Under the pieces are notes generated by a model. The model was given only the letters and a program-made list of their open reading frames with translations. It searched no databases and was not told where the DNA came from. A program made the translations under genes and the position numbers. From Flavobacteriales bacterium UBA1494 (GTDB lineage: Bacteria > Bacteroidota > Bacteroidia > Flavobacteriales_E > Vicingaceae), in contig CAJJAT010000023.1 of NCBI GenBank assembly GCA_905182175.1, positions 1 through 64,000 on the forward strand: a DNA stretch of 64,000 nucleotides, written 5' to 3'. This document shows, piece by piece, positions 34,586 to 43,544 of this stretch. The stretch's first letter is position 1; each line of letters starts with the position of its first letter.

Positions 34586-35728
34586 TCAATCTGCTATTAC
34601 ACTAAATACTCCTTTTACAAGGATTGGTTTTGAATCCATCTCAACATTTATTGTTTTCAACGCTACATTGCCATTGTAACTTGCTCCTATTTCAATTTCT
34701 ACGGGTTTAAAATAATATCCCGTTTCTGTTTTTTCATCCATTAGCACTATCATTTTTTTACCCTCACGTTCAACAATAGCGGTCTGTGGAACTGCTTTTG
34801 CGGAAGTGGATGCTGTAATTATGTCAGCATCTACGAACATTCCCGTTAAAAAATTCTCTTCAGATTCATCGTTAATGTGGCCGTGGACCTTGATGGTTCT
34901 ATTTTCTTCAATAACTGTTCCCATTAAGTGGACTTCCGCTTTGTAATTCTTTTTGGAAGATTCTGGTATCCGAAAACGAATGGACTGCCCTCTCTTTACT
35001 TGCAAAACATCTTTTTCAAAAACAGATAATTCCAAATGAATGTGATTATTGTCAACTATTTCTAAAATCGCTGTAGCTGGAGAAACATAGCTTCCTCGAT
35101 TCACATTTACCTTAGTGACACTTCCTGAAATTGGAGAGTACAATGTAACTAGAGATGTAAAACGACCTGCCTTAACGTCAGTCAGCGATATGTTTAGCAT
35201 AGTTAGTTTCTTTTCCAAACTTTTTTGGGTGGCAACTGCCGACTTGTAAGTGCTTTCCGCCTGCAAATATTTTTTTTGTGAGCTAATCTTCTCCTTCCAC
35301 ATAGTTTGTTGGCGTTCAAATTCCGATTTTAAGTAGGTCAATTGCTCAGTAATTTCTAAACAGTTTTGCTGTAAGGTCACAAATTCCGCATTTTCAAGCG
35401 TTATCAATTCCTGTCCTTTTCTTACAACATCTCCAATTAACAAAGGCGATTTTTTTATGTAGCCGCCCATTGTGGCGTTAACAATGGCTCTATTTTCCGG
35501 CGGTACGTCAATAATTCCAGTGCACTTTACGGTGCTTGAAAAAATCTTTTCCTCTATTGATCCAAGCATCATTTTACCTTTTTCAAATTGCGCTTTCGAA
35601 ACAAATATTCGAGCATCCACAAGATTCTCTGTTCCTTGCTCTTCATCTGCTTGACTCAGATTTGCACCACAACTTGTTATCAATAAGGCGAAAACGTAAA
35701 GACCAAGTGTATATATCGTATTTTTCAT
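34586..35728 (-). CDS. RND efflux periplasmic adaptor (CusB/CzcB family)
   Basis: A 380-residue lipoprotein (MKNTIYTLGLYVFALLITSC, Cys20) of the membrane fusion protein family. The barrel-sandwich hybrid is seen as VNATMGGYIKKSPLLIGDVV and LYSPISGSVTKVNVNRG, with a coiled-coil hairpin between them (residues about 120-180, QLTYLKSEFERQQTMWKE). A beta-barrel and membrane-proximal domain follow. It bridges the inner-membrane pump and the outer-membrane channel, both encoded in the gene immediately upstream (7-nt gap). The adaptor is the last gene of the operon. No N-terminal Met-rich or His-rich metal extension is seen, so the metal cannot be assigned. Confidence 0.9.
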   Translation of the reverse strand: MKNTIYTLGLYVFALLITSCGANLSQADEEQGTENLVDARIFVSKAQFEKGKMMLGSIEEKIFSSTVKCTGIIDVPPENRAIVNATMGGYIKKSPLLIGDVVRKGQELITLENAEFVTLQQNCLEITEQLTYLKSEFERQQTMWKEKISSQKKYLQAESTYKSAVATQKSLEKKLTMLNISLTDVKAGRFTSLVTLYSPISGSVTKVNVNRGSYVSPATAILEIVDNNHIHLELSVFEKDVLQVKRGQSIRFRIPESSKKNYKAEVHLMGTVIEENRTIKVHGHINDESEENFLTGMFVDADIITASTSAKAVPQTAIVEREGKKMIVLMDEKTETGYYFKPVEIEIGASYNGNVALKTINVEMDSKPILVKGVFSVIAD

Positions 35729-35734
35729 TGTATG

Positions 35735-38700
35735 TTATTTTGTTAAGTAATTCATTTCAATCACGATACTATTGTATTGCTTCAATTTTTCTAAATACTG
35801 CAACTTCACTTCGTAAGCACTTTCTATGCTTTGTATGTACTGAAAGAAATTAATTTCTCCGTTTTCAAAACTCCCATTTGCCATTTTTAAAATTTCATCC
35901 GACAAGGCTGCACCTTCACTATCGTAATATTGTAAATGTTTCGTTAATAATAGCTTTTGAGAGTTTAGCGATTGAAATTCAGCATTCAATTGAATTTTAT
36001 ATTCCTTTGCTTCTTGCTTCGCAATTTCTTCAGCAAATCCTGCCGCCTTAATTCGCGAAGATTGACCGCTAAACAATATTGGAATTTTAAGTCCAATTTG
36101 GTAACCATTTAAACTTCTATCCAATCCATTATTTGTTCCTCTAAAATAATTCAAGCTAATGTCCGGTAGTAATTGCTGTTTAGCGAGATCTCGCTGAGCA
36201 GTTTCAAAATTCACTTTACTTTGATACAGCAGCAGTTCTGCACTTGAATTTAAGTCGGTAAGTTTCAACGCGACTTTAAAATCAGGCATTTTTTTAAGGT
36301 ATAAACTATCCTTTGACTGCACGACCTTGGCTATTCCTCTATAAGCTAGTTCTACTGTTTGATGTGCTTCTAGGTATTTAAGTTGAACTTGTTTTTGTTT
36401 TGCAGCAGCAGTTAACTTTTCCAAGTAATTGGTTTCCCCTAACTCAAAACGCCTTGTTGCAGTAGTAGTAAAATTGGTGTATAAACTAACTAAACCTTCG
36501 TACAGTCGTTCTTTCTCAAGACTAACTTGGTATTTAAAGTATGCCTCAGTAATGGCTCGTTGAAGTAGTTTCTTTTGCACATCATACCTTGTAGAACTCA
36601 CCCTCAAACTCGCTTGATTTACTTTCTTTTCAGAAAAGTAAGCAGTAGGAAAACGAAAATCTTGTTGAATGCCGAAAACGCTTAATGGTTCATTATTTAA
36701 AGCCAAGTTATTTTCGTCGTAGCCATAATAGACTTGCGCTTTATGAAAGTCAAATGCGCTATTTACTAAAGCATCAGATCTATTAACATGCTGCTGGTAG
36801 CTTTCCAACCCTGCATTGTTCTCCAAAGCAATTGAAATTAATTGTTCCAGATTTATAGGGTTTGTTTGTGCCACATAAGTCAAGGGCATCATAAAAACAA
36901 AAAACATCACAGGAATTATTGCTTTTGCAGAAATAGCTTTTCGTCTTGACTTTTCCCGATTAAAGAAAACATACAACACCGGAAGTACAAACAGTGTGAG
37001 TAAGGTAGCAGTTATTAAGCCACCTATCACTACAGTTGCAAGTGGTCGCTGAACTTCTGCTCCTGCACTAGTAGAGATTGCCATGGGTAAAAACCCTAAG
37101 GCCGCTGCTATGGCAGTAAGTAAGACAGCCCTTAACCTATCTTTTGTTCCTTGCGTCACTAACGACTCCATGCTATTGTAGGGCTTTGCTTTTAATTCTT
37201 TAAAATGCTCTATCAATACAATTCCATTGAGTACCGCAATTCCAAATAGCGCAATAAATCCAACTCCAGCAGAAATGCTAAACGGCAAATCGCGCACCCA
37301 CAACGACAACACTCCACCCACTGCAGCAAAAGGAATGGCTGAGTAAATAATGAGTGCTTCTTTAACTGATTTAAACGCAAAATAAAGCAGCAAAAAAATT
37401 AAGATTAAAGCAATGGGGACAGTAATTAACAAACGAGCCTTTGCGCTTTGCAAATTGTCAAATTGTCCGCCGTAAGTAACCGTATATCCGGTTGGTAATT
37501 TTACATTTTCATTGATTATCTTTTGAACATCATCCACTACAGACTGCAAATCTCTGTTTCGGACATTAATCCCTACCACTATTCTTCGTCTGGTATCATC
37601 TCTAGATATTTTTGCCGCTCCCTTTTGATAAGAGATGTCAGCCAATTCCCTCAAAGGGACTTTTCCTCCATCGGGTAAATCAATAAATAAATTTTCTAGG
37701 TTATCAATGTCGGTCCTTTTCTCTTTGCTTAATCTCAGTACCAAATCAAATCGTTTTTCTCCTTCAAAAACAACCCCTGCTACTCGACCGGCAAAACTCA
37801 TCGATATCATGTCATTCACCTCTTGAATGTTGAGTCCATAGCGAGCAATCTTCGTTCGATCAAACGTCACATTCATTTCAGGAAGGCCTGCTATTTTTTC
37901 GATAGAAATATCTGCTGCACCCGGAACATCTTCAATTAAGGAACCAATGCGATTTCCAATTCCAGAAAGAGCGTCCAAATCATCTCCAAATATTTTAATC
38001 GCAATGTCTGCTCGAACTCCTGTAATTAACTCGTTAAACCGCATTTCAATTGGTTGCGTAAACTCAACTTCCATTCCTTGAATAACTGAAAGGGACTCCT
38101 TAAATTTATCTGCCAACTCATCTTTTGAACGTGCTGAAGTCCACTCACTCTTGGGTTTTAAAATAATAATTACATCACTTTCTTCCATCGACATGGGGTC
38201 GGTTGGTACTTCAGCAGCTCCTATTCTAGTAACGACTTGCCGTACCTCCGGGAATTCCTTCAATAGTATCTTTTCAATTTCAGTAGTAATGGCGACCGTA
38301 TTGCTCAAAGAAGTTCCTGTTTTTAATATTGGCTGAATTACAAAATCACCTTCATCTAAAGTGGGAACAAATTCCGCACCCATGGTGGAAAACAAATACC
38401 CCGAAACAACCAACAGTAACCCCGCAATAGATAGCACAATTCGTTTCCTTTTCAAAGCCCAATCAATCATCGGAGAATATAATTTGTTCATTAACTTCAT
38501 AAAACGTACTGAGCTATTTTTAGGTAAATTGGTAGAAGGTTTTAAAAATAATGAGGCGGCTACCGGAACATAGGTAAAGCAAAAAATCATCGCTCCAATT
38601 AAGGCAAAACTGAACGTTAACGCCATTGGTTTAAACATTTTACCCTCAACTCCTGATAAAGAAAGAATAGGGATAAAAACGATTAAGATAATCAGCTGTC

Positions 38701-40066
38701 CAAATACTGCTGAATTCATCATTTTTGAAGCTCCTTCAAAGGTCACCTTGTCCTTAAATTCCTGTTTTTTATCGCTGTCGAAAGAGTTTAAAACGTCCTT
38801 ATTTTGGGTCATTCGGAAAGCAATAAATTCCACTATTATTACTGCCCCGTCGATAATAATTCCAAAGTCGATTGCACCAAGCGACATCAGGTTTGCATCG
38901 ACTCCAAAAAGGTACATTAAAGACAAAGCGAAGAGTAAACACAGCGGAATAACCGAAGCAACCACAAATCCAGATCGAAGGTTACCAAGTAACAGCACCA
39001 CCACAAAAATTACAATAAGACAGCCTAATACAAGGTTTTCAATTACGGTAAATGTGGTTTTTTCTATTAGTTCACTCCGGTCTAAAACAGCATTAATGTA
39101 AACCCCTTCTGGTAGGGAATTTGAAATTCGGTCTACTCTTTCTTTTACGGCCTCAATCACCTTTTTAGAATTAGCACCTTTCAACATCATCACTTGTCCA
39201 AGTACCTTCTCTCCTTCTCCATTTCCGGTAACGGCACCAAACCGAGCTGCACTACCAAAACCAACTTCAGCAACATCTTTGATATAAATGGGAAGGTTGT
39301 TCTCGTTTTTCACAACAATATTCCGAATGTCTTCCAACGAAGTTAGTAAACCTTCGCCACGAATAAAAAATGCCTGATTTATTTTTTCAATGTACGCTCC
39401 ACCGGAAACGCTGTTGTTCATTTCTAGCGCCTTAAATATTTCTTGAGCCGAAATTTTCATGGCATTCAGCTTATCGGTATTAATGGCAACCTCATATTGC
39501 TTTAAAAACCCTCCCCAAGTATTTACTTCAACCACTCCAGGAATACCTGAAAGTTGACGTTTTACCACCCAGTCTTGAATGGATCGCAAATCTGTTACCG
39601 TATATTGATCCTTAAACTCAGGTTCAACATCTAAAATGTATTGATAAATTTCTCCTAATCCCGTCGTAATTGGTCCCATCTCCGGTGTTCCAAACCCTTC
39701 GGGAATTTTCTCTGAGGCAGATTTAATTTTTTCCGCAATAAGCTGCCGAGGTAAATACGTTCCCATGTCGTCGTTAAAGACAATCGTTACAACAGAAAGT
39801 CCAAATTTTGAAACCGAACGAATCTCTTCCACTCCTGGAAGGTTAGCCATTTCTAACTCAACTGGATAAGTAATAAACTGTTCCATATCTAAGGTAGACA
39901 GGTTACGAGAAGTAGTAATCACCTGTACCTGATTGTTGGTAACATCGGGCACGGCTCCGATTGGAATTTGAGACAATGAATACAACCCAAACCCTACAAT
40001 AAAGGTTGTAAATAGCAGAACAACAAACTTGTTCTTTAAACTAAAATTAATAATACTTGACAGCAT
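35735..40066 (-). CDS. CusA/CzcA heavy-metal RND pump fused to a TolC-like domain
   Basis: A 1443-residue fusion. Residues 1-1035 are a heavy-metal-efflux RND pump: IPIGAVPDVTNNQVQVITTS near the start, the family signature GAIDFGIIIDGAVIIVEF in TM4, porter domains, and a second set of helices ending LPVLYVFFNREKSRRKA. After a hydrophobic segment (about 1046-1062), residues 1070-1443 are an outer-membrane-factor coiled barrel of the TolC type (LEQLISIALENNAGLESYQQ, FGIQQDFRFPTAYFSEKK). Such fusions are known in Bacteroidota. The hydrophobic linker looks like a signal peptide, so processing into two proteins is possible. It sits between a His-rich protein and the adaptor. Cation selectivity (Cu/Ag or Zn/Co/Cd) is unresolved. 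Confidence 0.92.
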   Translation of the reverse strand: MLSSIINFSLKNKFVVLLFTTFIVGFGLYSLSQIPIGAVPDVTNNQVQVITTSRNLSTLDMEQFITYPVELEMANLPGVEEIRSVSKFGLSVVTIVFNDDMGTYLPRQLIAEKIKSASEKIPEGFGTPEMGPITTGLGEIYQYILDVEPEFKDQYTVTDLRSIQDWVVKRQLSGIPGVVEVNTWGGFLKQYEVAINTDKLNAMKISAQEIFKALEMNNSVSGGAYIEKINQAFFIRGEGLLTSLEDIRNIVVKNENNLPIYIKDVAEVGFGSAARFGAVTGNGEGEKVLGQVMMLKGANSKKVIEAVKERVDRISNSLPEGVYINAVLDRSELIEKTTFTVIENLVLGCLIVIFVVVLLLGNLRSGFVVASVIPLCLLFALSLMYLFGVDANLMSLGAIDFGIIIDGAVIIVEFIAFRMTQNKDVLNSFDSDKKQEFKDKVTFEGASKMMNSAVFGQLIILIVFIPILSLSGVEGKMFKPMALTFSFALIGAMIFCFTYVPVAASLFLKPSTNLPKNSSVRFMKLMNKLYSPMIDWALKRKRIVLSIAGLLLVVSGYLFSTMGAEFVPTLDEGDFVIQPILKTGTSLSNTVAITTEIEKILLKEFPEVRQVVTRIGAAEVPTDPMSMEESDVIIILKPKSEWTSARSKDELADKFKESLSVIQGMEVEFTQPIEMRFNELITGVRADIAIKIFGDDLDALSGIGNRIGSLIEDVPGAADISIEKIAGLPEMNVTFDRTKIARYGLNIQEVNDMISMSFAGRVAGVVFEGEKRFDLVLRLSKEKRTDIDNLENLFIDLPDGGKVPLRELADISYQKGAAKISRDDTRRRIVVGINVRNRDLQSVVDDVQKIINENVKLPTGYTVTYGGQFDNLQSAKARLLITVPIALILIFLLLYFAFKSVKEALIIYSAIPFAAVGGVLSLWVRDLPFSISAGVGFIALFGIAVLNGIVLIEHFKELKAKPYNSMESLVTQGTKDRLRAVLLTAIAAALGFLPMAISTSAGAEVQRPLATVVIGGLITATLLTLFVLPVLYVFFNREKSRRKAISAKAIIPVMFFVFMMPLTYVAQTNPINLEQLISIALENNAGLESYQQHVNRSDALVNSAFDFHKAQVYYGYDENNLALNNEPLSVFGIQQDFRFPTAYFSEKKVNQASLRVSSTRYDVQKKLLQRAITEAYFKYQVSLEKERLYEGLVSLYTNFTTTATRRFELGETNYLEKLTAAAKQKQVQLKYLEAHQTVELAYRGIAKVVQSKDSLYLKKMPDFKVALKLTDLNSSAELLLYQSKVNFETAQRDLAKQQLLPDISLNYFRGTNNGLDRSLNGYQIGLKIPILFSGQSSRIKAAGFAEEIAKQEAKEYKIQLNAEFQSLNSQKLLLTKHLQYYDSEGAALSDEILKMANGSFENGEINFFQYIQSIESAYEVKLQYLEKLKQYNSIVIEMNYLTK

Positions 40067-40139
40067 ATGTTCACAATAATGATAGACAATAAACCTACAA
40101 TCAAGACTGATTTAGGCATACAATTGAGACTAACGATAC

Positions 40140-40538
40140 CTATGAAATGCGCGGAGGCTGTAAGATTCCCTCTAAGAATGTTGAAGAAAGGAGAGCGTTG
40201 TAAAAGAAATGAATTGAACTAATTCCGAAAGGCTCGGGTGCTTTAACATCCGTTTCATTTGAAGCTAAAATAAAGGCAGCTGAGCAAGCTGTTTTCGATT
40301 GATGCTGAAATGGCAACTCTTCGTGCTCTTTCTTTTCATCTTGATGCTTCTCGCCATGTTCTTCTTTTAAATCTCCATAATGTTTGGAGACAAACACTAG
40401 AAAGTTATCGCCATGCTCTTCACTGTGGAATTGGGCATGCTCAATAAACTCATCGAATTGAACAAAATCATTTGCTGTTATCCCAAAACCTTGGAATAAA
40501 ACCACAAACGATAATACGATGGATGACAGTTTAATCAT
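40140..40538 (-). CDS. His-rich exported protein of the metal-efflux operon
   Basis: A 132-residue protein with a signal peptide (MIKLSSIVLSFVVLFQGFGI) and a middle rich in His, Glu and Lys (EHAQFHSEEHGDN, KHYGDLKEEHGEKHQDEKKE, then LPFQHQSKTACS). That composition suggests periplasmic metal binding. It is the first gene of the efflux operon, 73 nt before the pump gene. Similar small His-rich proteins precede CusA-like genes in Bacteroidota, from general knowledge. A perfect -7 box TAACTTTG ends 5 nt before the ATG, so the operon mRNA is probably leaderless. Confidence 0.8.
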   Translation of the reverse strand: MIKLSSIVLSFVVLFQGFGITANDFVQFDEFIEHAQFHSEEHGDNFLVFVSKHYGDLKEEHGEKHQDEKKEHEELPFQHQSKTACSAAFILASNETDVKAPEPFGISSIHFFYNALLSSTFLEGILQPPRIS

Positions 40539-40543
40539 TGTTA

Positions 40544-40551
40544 CAAAGTTA
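40544..40551 (-). promoter_or_regulatory. -7 element TAACTTTG of the metal-efflux operon
   Basis: Perfect TAnnTTTG on the minus strand with five bases (taaca) before the ATG at 40538. Confidence 0.68.
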
Positions 40552-40859
40552 ACAGATTTACAGCAGATGAAACTGCTTTAATTTAAAAGTCTATTTCAAT
40601 CTTAAAAATTTGAGTCCTTTTAAAGAGTGGATGGGTAGAAATGGAAAGTAATTTCTCTGTTCTTTCCTTTAAAAAAATTCCCGCATTTTGTATAATTCAG
40701 TGTCCTTTTCTCCTTTAGAACTAAGCATTTGAAAAAGTACTGGGAAGCTACAGCGAAAAAAAATCAAAATTGCACGTTTACTTTTCAGGAGAGCGGTTGG
40801 TATTAAATCTATTTTCAATCCAAATTAAAAACCAATTATTAGCTACCAGAACTATACAC
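40552..40859. other. Intergenic region, nothing recognised
   Basis: About 308 bases between the efflux operon promoter and the end of the convergent-side glycosyltransferase gene. No conserved frame, hairpin or repeat was seen. Confidence 0.5.
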
Positions 40860-42464
40860 TTATTCCTTCCATTCGACAAGATAAACACTCGTTTTCCATT
40901 TAGAATCCTTCCTAAAAAAATCGAAAACTCCGTATGGTTTCACGTTTACGCTATCTAAATCCTCCTTCACATAAGTCTCCCATATTGGATTAATTGTAAT
41001 TGCTACAGAAGGGAAATTTGACTTATCTAAATATGAAATTGAATTCATTGATTTTGTAGGTTTTCCAGCCAACCAAACTATTTTTGGATCCAACTCCTGA
41101 GACTCAATATAAATGGGCAATCCTTTTAATTCTTCGATCTTTTGAATTTCCGCTAAACTCTTAAATTCATCATATCCGTAAGCCCATTGAACTAATTTTG
41201 GGGTAGCTCCTAAACAAATAACACAAACCATTCCTATTGGAATAAAAAAGAGCTTTTCGTAATTAGAATGTCTTAAAAATTTGATGCCGATAATTCCTAA
41301 AAATACAACCACGGCGAAAGTTATGATCGTAACAGAATCTATCGTTTCTTTAAACAGAATAATTGTTACGATTGAGCCAATTAGGGTCAACCCAGAAAGA
41401 ATGTAAACAAATAGCTTTACAACCAATTGCTCGTACTTACTTAATGCATTATTTTTTACTTTCCTATACATGCCATAAACCAAATAGGAAACCGCAAAAG
41501 CCATCGGAATTAATGCAGGCAATAAGTACCGTTCTTTTTTAGTTGGAATTACTGAAAGTAAAATGATGGTTGCAACAACCCAAGCTAGCGCAAATTTATA
41601 GTTCCCAATTTTATTTACCAACGGCTTAGCTAATTTGTAAAAGAAGAAAGCGACTAAAAAGGGAATCCAAATCCCAATAAAAATTGGAAAATTTAGATAA
41701 AAAAGTATTGATTTCACATGCCTTGACCCCCACGAGGTTGTTTCTTTATTTAAAACAAATTCAGTTACTTCGGGCTGATTAAGGTACATGTAAATGTTCC
41801 ATGCAAATCCAATAATTAGTCCCCCTATTAAAATAAAGGTAAGTTTCTTCCAATGCTTTATTAATTCTTTGCCACCAAAACCAACACCAAATGCAATAAC
41901 AAAAGGAAGCCACAATGCATACAACGAAACCGGTCCTTTAGAAAAAACGGAGAGGCCCATAAAAAGCATGGAATAAATGATGGGTGCACTTTTTTTGCGA
42001 TTTATTCCCACCATGAATTGCCAAAGACTGCCAACCATAAAAGCATGGGTGTATACATCCCAACTGTTTGTGCGGCCCATTTGTACAATTAAAAGGCTCG
42101 TAGCTAAAACAGAAGCGGCTACAAAAGGCAAGTACTTTTCCGAGGTTTGTTCTTTCACGAATCCATAAAAGAAGAAAATCATTAAGGTTGACATAATTGC
42201 ACCAGGAAATCTTAGCGCATATAGATTGTCGAAATCACCAAAAGCCAATACTGACCAAGCAGTTATCCAGGTTGGTAAAGGGGGCTTTTCTAGCCTTGGT
42301 TCTAGATTTAAAGTTGTAAACCACCAATTTCCTTCTGCAATCATTTCCCTTGCAGTCGTGAAATTTCTCATTTCCATTATGTCAGGAAAGGCAGCCTCTA
42401 GGTGCACAAAAAATGTACAAATACAGATCACAAGGAGAGTTAGTAATTGTTGGGATTGTTTCAT
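40860..42464 (-). CDS. ArnT-like glycosyltransferase (GT39/GT83 family)
   Basis: A 534-residue polytopic membrane protein from ATG 42464 (MKQSQQLLTLLVICICTFFV). The first periplasmic loop has DIMEMRNFTTAREMIAEGNW and LEPRLEKPPLPTWITAW, the acidic loop and the EKPPL motif typical of ArnT/PMT-like lipid-linked sugar transferases. About twelve membrane helices follow (for example PFVIAFGVGFGG, VATIILLSVIPTKKERYLLP), then a periplasmic C-terminal domain. The motif TKKERYLLP is also typical of this family. The glycosyl donor would be a polyprenyl-phosphate sugar; the acceptor could be lipid A or another envelope molecule. An in-frame upstream start at 42491 is less likely. Confidence 0.85.
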   Translation of the reverse strand: MKQSQQLLTLLVICICTFFVHLEAAFPDIMEMRNFTTAREMIAEGNWWFTTLNLEPRLEKPPLPTWITAWSVLAFGDFDNLYALRFPGAIMSTLMIFFFYGFVKEQTSEKYLPFVAASVLATSLLIVQMGRTNSWDVYTHAFMVGSLWQFMVGINRKKSAPIIYSMLFMGLSVFSKGPVSLYALWLPFVIAFGVGFGGKELIKHWKKLTFILIGGLIIGFAWNIYMYLNQPEVTEFVLNKETTSWGSRHVKSILFYLNFPIFIGIWIPFLVAFFFYKLAKPLVNKIGNYKFALAWVVATIILLSVIPTKKERYLLPALIPMAFAVSYLVYGMYRKVKNNALSKYEQLVVKLFVYILSGLTLIGSIVTIILFKETIDSVTIITFAVVVFLGIIGIKFLRHSNYEKLFFIPIGMVCVICLGATPKLVQWAYGYDEFKSLAEIQKIEELKGLPIYIESQELDPKIVWLAGKPTKSMNSISYLDKSNFPSVAITINPIWETYVKEDLDSVNVKPYGVFDFFRKDSKWKTSVYLVEWKE

Positions 42465-42740
42465 TGGATTTACTATTACTGATACCAGCATTCAATTTAG
42501 TTGTGCTGTCTTTATTTTTTGTTTCTAGATAGGCTCCTTTTCTAGCTTCTTTTAATCCCAAATTCATTTCCTTATCCACCTTAAAGTATTTTCGGCTTCC
42601 TTACAAATTGAAAATATTATAGTTCATTCATCTCTAATTATCATTTTAGAATGCAAAGAAACTGCTTTATATTTACTTTATAATCTGGATTTGTGATTTT
42701 TCTATATGTGCTAATTAGTACAGTAAGGTAGTAGTTGATC

Positions 42741-43511
42741 TCAAACTTCCCTCTTCTCAAAGCAATCTTTCAACATTTTATACAACTCCGGGTGTTTGCG
42801 CTCCATCAGTTTTGGTCGTTCGAAAAAGTACTCTGCTGCAACTGCAAAAAACTCAACTTGAGAAGTTCCGCCATAATTCCGAATATCAGATTTATTGTTA
42901 TTGATTTTCTCCATCTTTTTATGAATTAAATCAAGCCAAGGAATAGAATTGTTATTGTTCCATAAATTCTCTGGAATACCGTCTGTTAGTCCATCCTCTT
43001 TATCAATCAAGTGTACAAATTCATGAATAGCAGTATTCTTTTTGTCCATAGGATTGGCAAAGCCATGGTGAAGCGCCTTCCGAGATAAAATCATTTTGTT
43101 TTCATAAATTCCTGTGCCCACCATTCCTGCAATATTTTTGTTCTCCGCTTCGCCATCAAAATAGAGGTTCTGATTGAAATAGTTAGGATACAAAATAACA
43201 GTAGATAAGTAATTATAATGCCACTCTTCAAAGCCAAATACAGGAATTATAGCACTCGCAGCGATCAAAACTCGATCAACATCTTCCAATTCAAATTGAA
43301 CAGCCTCAATGCGAACCTCAGCTAAAAACTGCATCATTCTATTCTGAAATTCAATTTGCCGGTCGGCATCTAAATCTTTGTAAAACTTTACTTTCTCTAG
43401 TAGAATTGGTTTCCAAATGGCAGGAAAAACTTGAACTTCTCTATTTTTATAGCTTTTCGCAAAATAACGAATCACAAAAAATAGAATTACGACTATAACA
43501 ATGTAATGCAT
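42741..43511 (-). CDS. MtfA-like zinc metallopeptidase (M90)
   Basis: A 256-residue protein with an N-terminal membrane segment (MHYIVIVVILFFVIRYFA) and an M90-family domain. The zinc motif is AIHEFVHLIDKEDG (His163, Glu164, His167), and the third ligand is probably the Glu in TSQVEFFAVAAEYFFERP. Other family blocks are FGFEEWHYNYLSTVILYP and GTGIYENKMILSRKALHHGF. E. coli MtfA binds the repressor Mlc and has aminopeptidase activity; here the N-terminal anchor is a difference. It starts 33 nt after the acetyl-CoA hydrolase gene and may be co-transcribed with it. Confidence 0.88.
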   Translation of the reverse strand: MHYIVIVVILFFVIRYFAKSYKNREVQVFPAIWKPILLEKVKFYKDLDADRQIEFQNRMMQFLAEVRIEAVQFELEDVDRVLIAASAIIPVFGFEEWHYNYLSTVILYPNYFNQNLYFDGEAENKNIAGMVGTGIYENKMILSRKALHHGFANPMDKKNTAIHEFVHLIDKEDGLTDGIPENLWNNNNSIPWLDLIHKKMEKINNNKSDIRNYGGTSQVEFFAVAAEYFFERPKLMERKHPELYKMLKDCFEKREV

Positions 43512-43544
43512 GAAGGTAAATATCTATATAAATACCGATATTCC

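Noticed and set aside
38748-39101. Plus-strand frames inside the CusA-TolC gene
   Set aside because: Shadows of the antisense strand of a strongly conserved pump.
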